A DNA stretch of 64,000 nt from Eustoma russellianum (taxonomy: Eukaryota > Streptophyta > Magnoliopsida > Gentianales > Gentianaceae), in contig AP025043.1 in NCBI GenBank assembly GCA_036186865.1, forward strand, positions 35,859,657 through 35,923,656, read 5' to 3'. The translations under genes were made by a program, and so were the position numbers. This document shows positions 63,901-64,000 of this stretch, in pieces. How positions within the stretch are numbered: the stretch's first letter is position 1; every line of letters begins with the position of its first letter. The notes beneath the pieces were generated by a model. The model saw only the letters and a list, made by a program, of their open reading frames with translations. It was not told where the DNA came from and ran no database searches.

Positions 63901-64000
63901 TTAACCCCGGATCTGTAGCGGGTTTAGCTAGCCAGAAGGGACGGAATTCTTTCAAAACAGAAACTTTATATAAAACATCAATAAAATCATGAGCATGGAA

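Larger units (their letters stand above)
62925..64000 (-). repeat. Gypsy LTR F (runs out of the window)
   Basis: Starts, on the plus strand, TGTAGCGTCCCGTACTCGG directly inside the copia-2 LTR stub. Resembles D and G: the block AACCCCGGATCTG-AGCGGGTT at 63900-63930 and the terminus TACGGTGCACCCGCCATAC. Solo LTR or 3' LTR of a minus-strand element. No gene. Confidence 0.8.

Overview
The window is plant nuclear DNA made almost entirely of nested LTR retrotransposons, with one LINE fragment and no recognisable host gene, tRNA, rRNA or CRISPR. The evidence is Ty1/copia elements of the Sirevirus type (very long LTRs, gag with a CCHC knuckle plus coiled coil, several polypurine tracts), chromodomain-type Ty3/gypsy elements resembling the Tekay/Del lineage, and an L1-type LINE carrying a plant RNase H domain. 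This points to a repeat-rich angiosperm, probably a large-genome eudicot. Species cannot be named from this sequence.

Layout. 1-3672: plus-strand gypsy LTR (G), open on the left. 3798-8054: minus-strand gypsy LTR (E), about 4.3 kb, with an apparent 1 kb internal inversion. 8055-9286 and 32885-33499: two halves of a plus-strand gypsy LTR (B), split by gypsy element A. 9287-32884: gypsy A on the minus strand, with TSD ttata at both ends. Its 3' LTR is split by a solo Sirevirus LTR (9959-12505, TSD gtatc), and its integrase gene is split by a complete 11.55 kb Sirevirus, copia-1 (15186-26735, TSD cccac). 33500-34354: remnant of B's interior. 34355-46295: gypsy C on the plus strand; its 5' LTR is split by a second solo Sirevirus LTR (35341-37940, TSD aagtg), its coding region is badly decayed, and its 3' LTR is cut off at 46295. 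46296-49848: short-LTR element H (193 bp LTRs) with one long unrecognised ORF. 49849 to about 52430: 5'-truncated L1-like LINE. 52433-58965: gypsy D on the minus strand, lacking most of its integrase. 58966-62924: pol-less Sirevirus derivative, copia-2, on the minus strand inside D's LTR. 62925-64000: gypsy LTR F, open on the right.

The most interesting signal is inside the gypsy LTRs. Every one of the seven independent LTRs (A, B, C, D, E, F, G) has, about 340-450 nt before its 3' end, a pyrimidine-rich tract ending in CAG or TAG. This is followed in the same phase by a short open frame ending in an acidic E-D-E-like motif and a stop. Six of the seven also carry a small hairpin just upstream, with compensatory base changes. 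In A and C, a donor-like site in the first quarter of the LTR is preceded by an open frame of compatible phase. I read this as a possible split gene or leader intron inside the LTR, which I do not recognise from known families. A, C and D also share an intron-like gap at the gag-protease junction, and A and D share one in reverse transcriptase.

The elements form a relative chronology of insertions. B is older than E and A; C is older than its solo LTR; A is older than the solo LTR and copia-1; D is older than copia-2, which is older than F. Copia-1 is probably among the youngest: its LTRs are near-identical, its TSD is perfect and its gag is intact.
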